Shown here: piece after piece, positions 63,406 through 64,000 of the stretch
How the letters are laid out: each line of letters begins with the position of its first letter
Numbering within the stretch: the first letter of the stretch is position 1
Assembly (NCBI GenBank): GCA_016722045.1
Contig: JADKGY010000022.1
Span: forward strand, 124,001 to 188,000
Direction: 5' to 3'
Source: Candidatus Opimibacter skivensis
GTDB lineage: Bacteria; Bacteroidota; Bacteroidia; Chitinophagales; Saprospiraceae
Length of the DNA: 64,000 nucleotides
Position numbers and translations under genes: made by a program
The notes under the pieces: generated by a model
The model's database searches: none
Told to the model about the DNA's origin: nothing
What the model saw: only the letters and a program-made list of their open reading frames with translations

Positions 63406-63795
63406 CTATTTCATTTTGTATTTAAGTGGAGATTCCTGGTTCTTTCTGGCGGTTTTCAGGGAGGCTACGATGATGCTAAGTAACTCATTCCCTTCTTTAA
63501 TGAGATTTGAGCTTAAGAGAATCCATTTTTTATCCACTCCATTGAGATATTGTAACCAATAAAGAGATTCATCAAGCTCTTCCTCTACCATTTTTAATTT
63601 GTTGATGAAATCCGACGGTGACTTACCTCTTGAGGCAGCCCTATAATTCGCCCCACTTGATGATGAGCATCGCGTTATTTGATTCTTAATGTTGATGTAA
63701 ACATCTTCCTTTGGAAATTCCTTCGTCAGTTCATGGACGGCAAGCGCGAAGTCCAAAAACCTCTTTTTGAGATTTGAGTAATCCATAGTTTTCAA
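63406..63795 (-). CDS. Four-helix bundle protein (S23/IVS-encoded type)
   Basis: A 129-aa helical protein of the family often found in 23S rRNA intervening sequences and as free genes. NLKKRFLDFALAVHELTKEFP, NQITRCSSSSGANYRAASRG and KMVEEELDESLYWLQYL are diagnostic. The function is unknown. Met at residue 4 is an alternative start. It is not within an rRNA gene here. Confidence 0.9.
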   Translation of the reverse strand: MKTMDYSNLKKRFLDFALAVHELTKEFPKEDVYINIKNQITRCSSSSGANYRAASRGKSPSDFINKLKMVEEELDESLYWLQYLNGVDKKWILLSSNLIKEGNELLSIIVASLKTARKNQESPLKYKMK

Positions 63796-63860
63796 CGTTA
63801 GTGAATAAGAAAATTAAGGTGAAAAAGATCAACAATGCAAATATTTTTTGCTTATAACAG

Positions 63861-64000
63861 CCACTATTCACTCGTTACTTGCCACTCGTTACTCCTCACT
63901 CGTTACTCGTTACTTGCCACTCGTTACTCCTACTCGTTATTCGTTACTCGTTACTCGTTATTCGTTACTTGCCACTCGTTACTCGTTACTCGTTATTCGT
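63861..64000. repeat. Heptamer array CTCGTTA type, running off the window
   Basis: At least 18 units of CTCGTTA, TTCGTTA, CTTGCCA and CTCCT-type variants, period 7, continuing beyond the window end. What follows cannot be seen. Confidence 0.92.

Overview
This window looks like a chromosome segment of a free-living member of the Bacteroidota, probably the Saprospiria/Saprospiraceae. The reasons are its type IX secretion parts (PorW/SprE, PorP/SprF), five cargo proteins with type A or type B C-terminal sorting domains, promoters of the TTG-N19-TAnnTTTG type, weak Shine-Dalgarno sites, and a Bacteroidota-like 16S rRNA with an Ile/Ala tRNA spacer. A genus cannot be named from sequence reading alone.

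Region 1 (0-22 kb) is a central-carbon block. pgi, a HAD phosphatase, gnd, zwf, ackA, xfp and pgl run on the plus strand; pgm, rpiB, tkt, a trans-sulfuration enzyme and a split second transketolase run on the minus strand. Together they give the oxidative pentose phosphate pathway plus a phosphoketolase-acetate kinase shunt (sugar phosphate to acetyl phosphate to acetate plus ATP). A copper module (a 41-aa membrane protein, CopZ-like chaperone, CopA-like P-type ATPase) sits between ackA and xfp. Region 2 (22-35 kb) has HU, a three-gene peptide ABC transporter part without ATPases, an epimerase, a HAD protein, an M23 peptidase divergent from porW, and a bactofilin-atpZ-membrane protein-biotin carrier operon. 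Region 3 (35-43 kb) has porP/sprF, an outer-membrane barrel with a decayed tandem paralogue, 16S rRNA with tRNA-Ile and tRNA-Ala but no 23S or 5S, tRNA remnants, and a Fic fragment. Region 4 (43-57 kb) is accessory: a CotH/lamin-tail cargo protein, an AT-rich group of small secreted proteins including a paralogous pair, a DUF559 endonuclease between two large palindromes, and an 11-repeat adhesin-like protein. Region 5 (57-64 kb) has rpsA with an unusual C-terminal extension, an acyl-CoA ligase, citrate synthase and a four-helix-bundle protein.

The least explained structure is in the repeats. Many heptanucleotide tandem arrays (GAGTAAC, TCTCAAA, AAAATCG, ACTGAAT and relatives) occur, and four end exactly or almost exactly at the stop codon of a minus-strand gene. 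A train of perfect hairpins with 3-nt loops begins 2 nt after the acyl-CoA ligase stop. Two palindromes of about 175 bp bracket the DUF559 gene. A secreted-protein gene is flanked by inverted GTTATGTGCC / GGCACATAAC sites like a gene cassette. All calls were made by eye; no searches were run.
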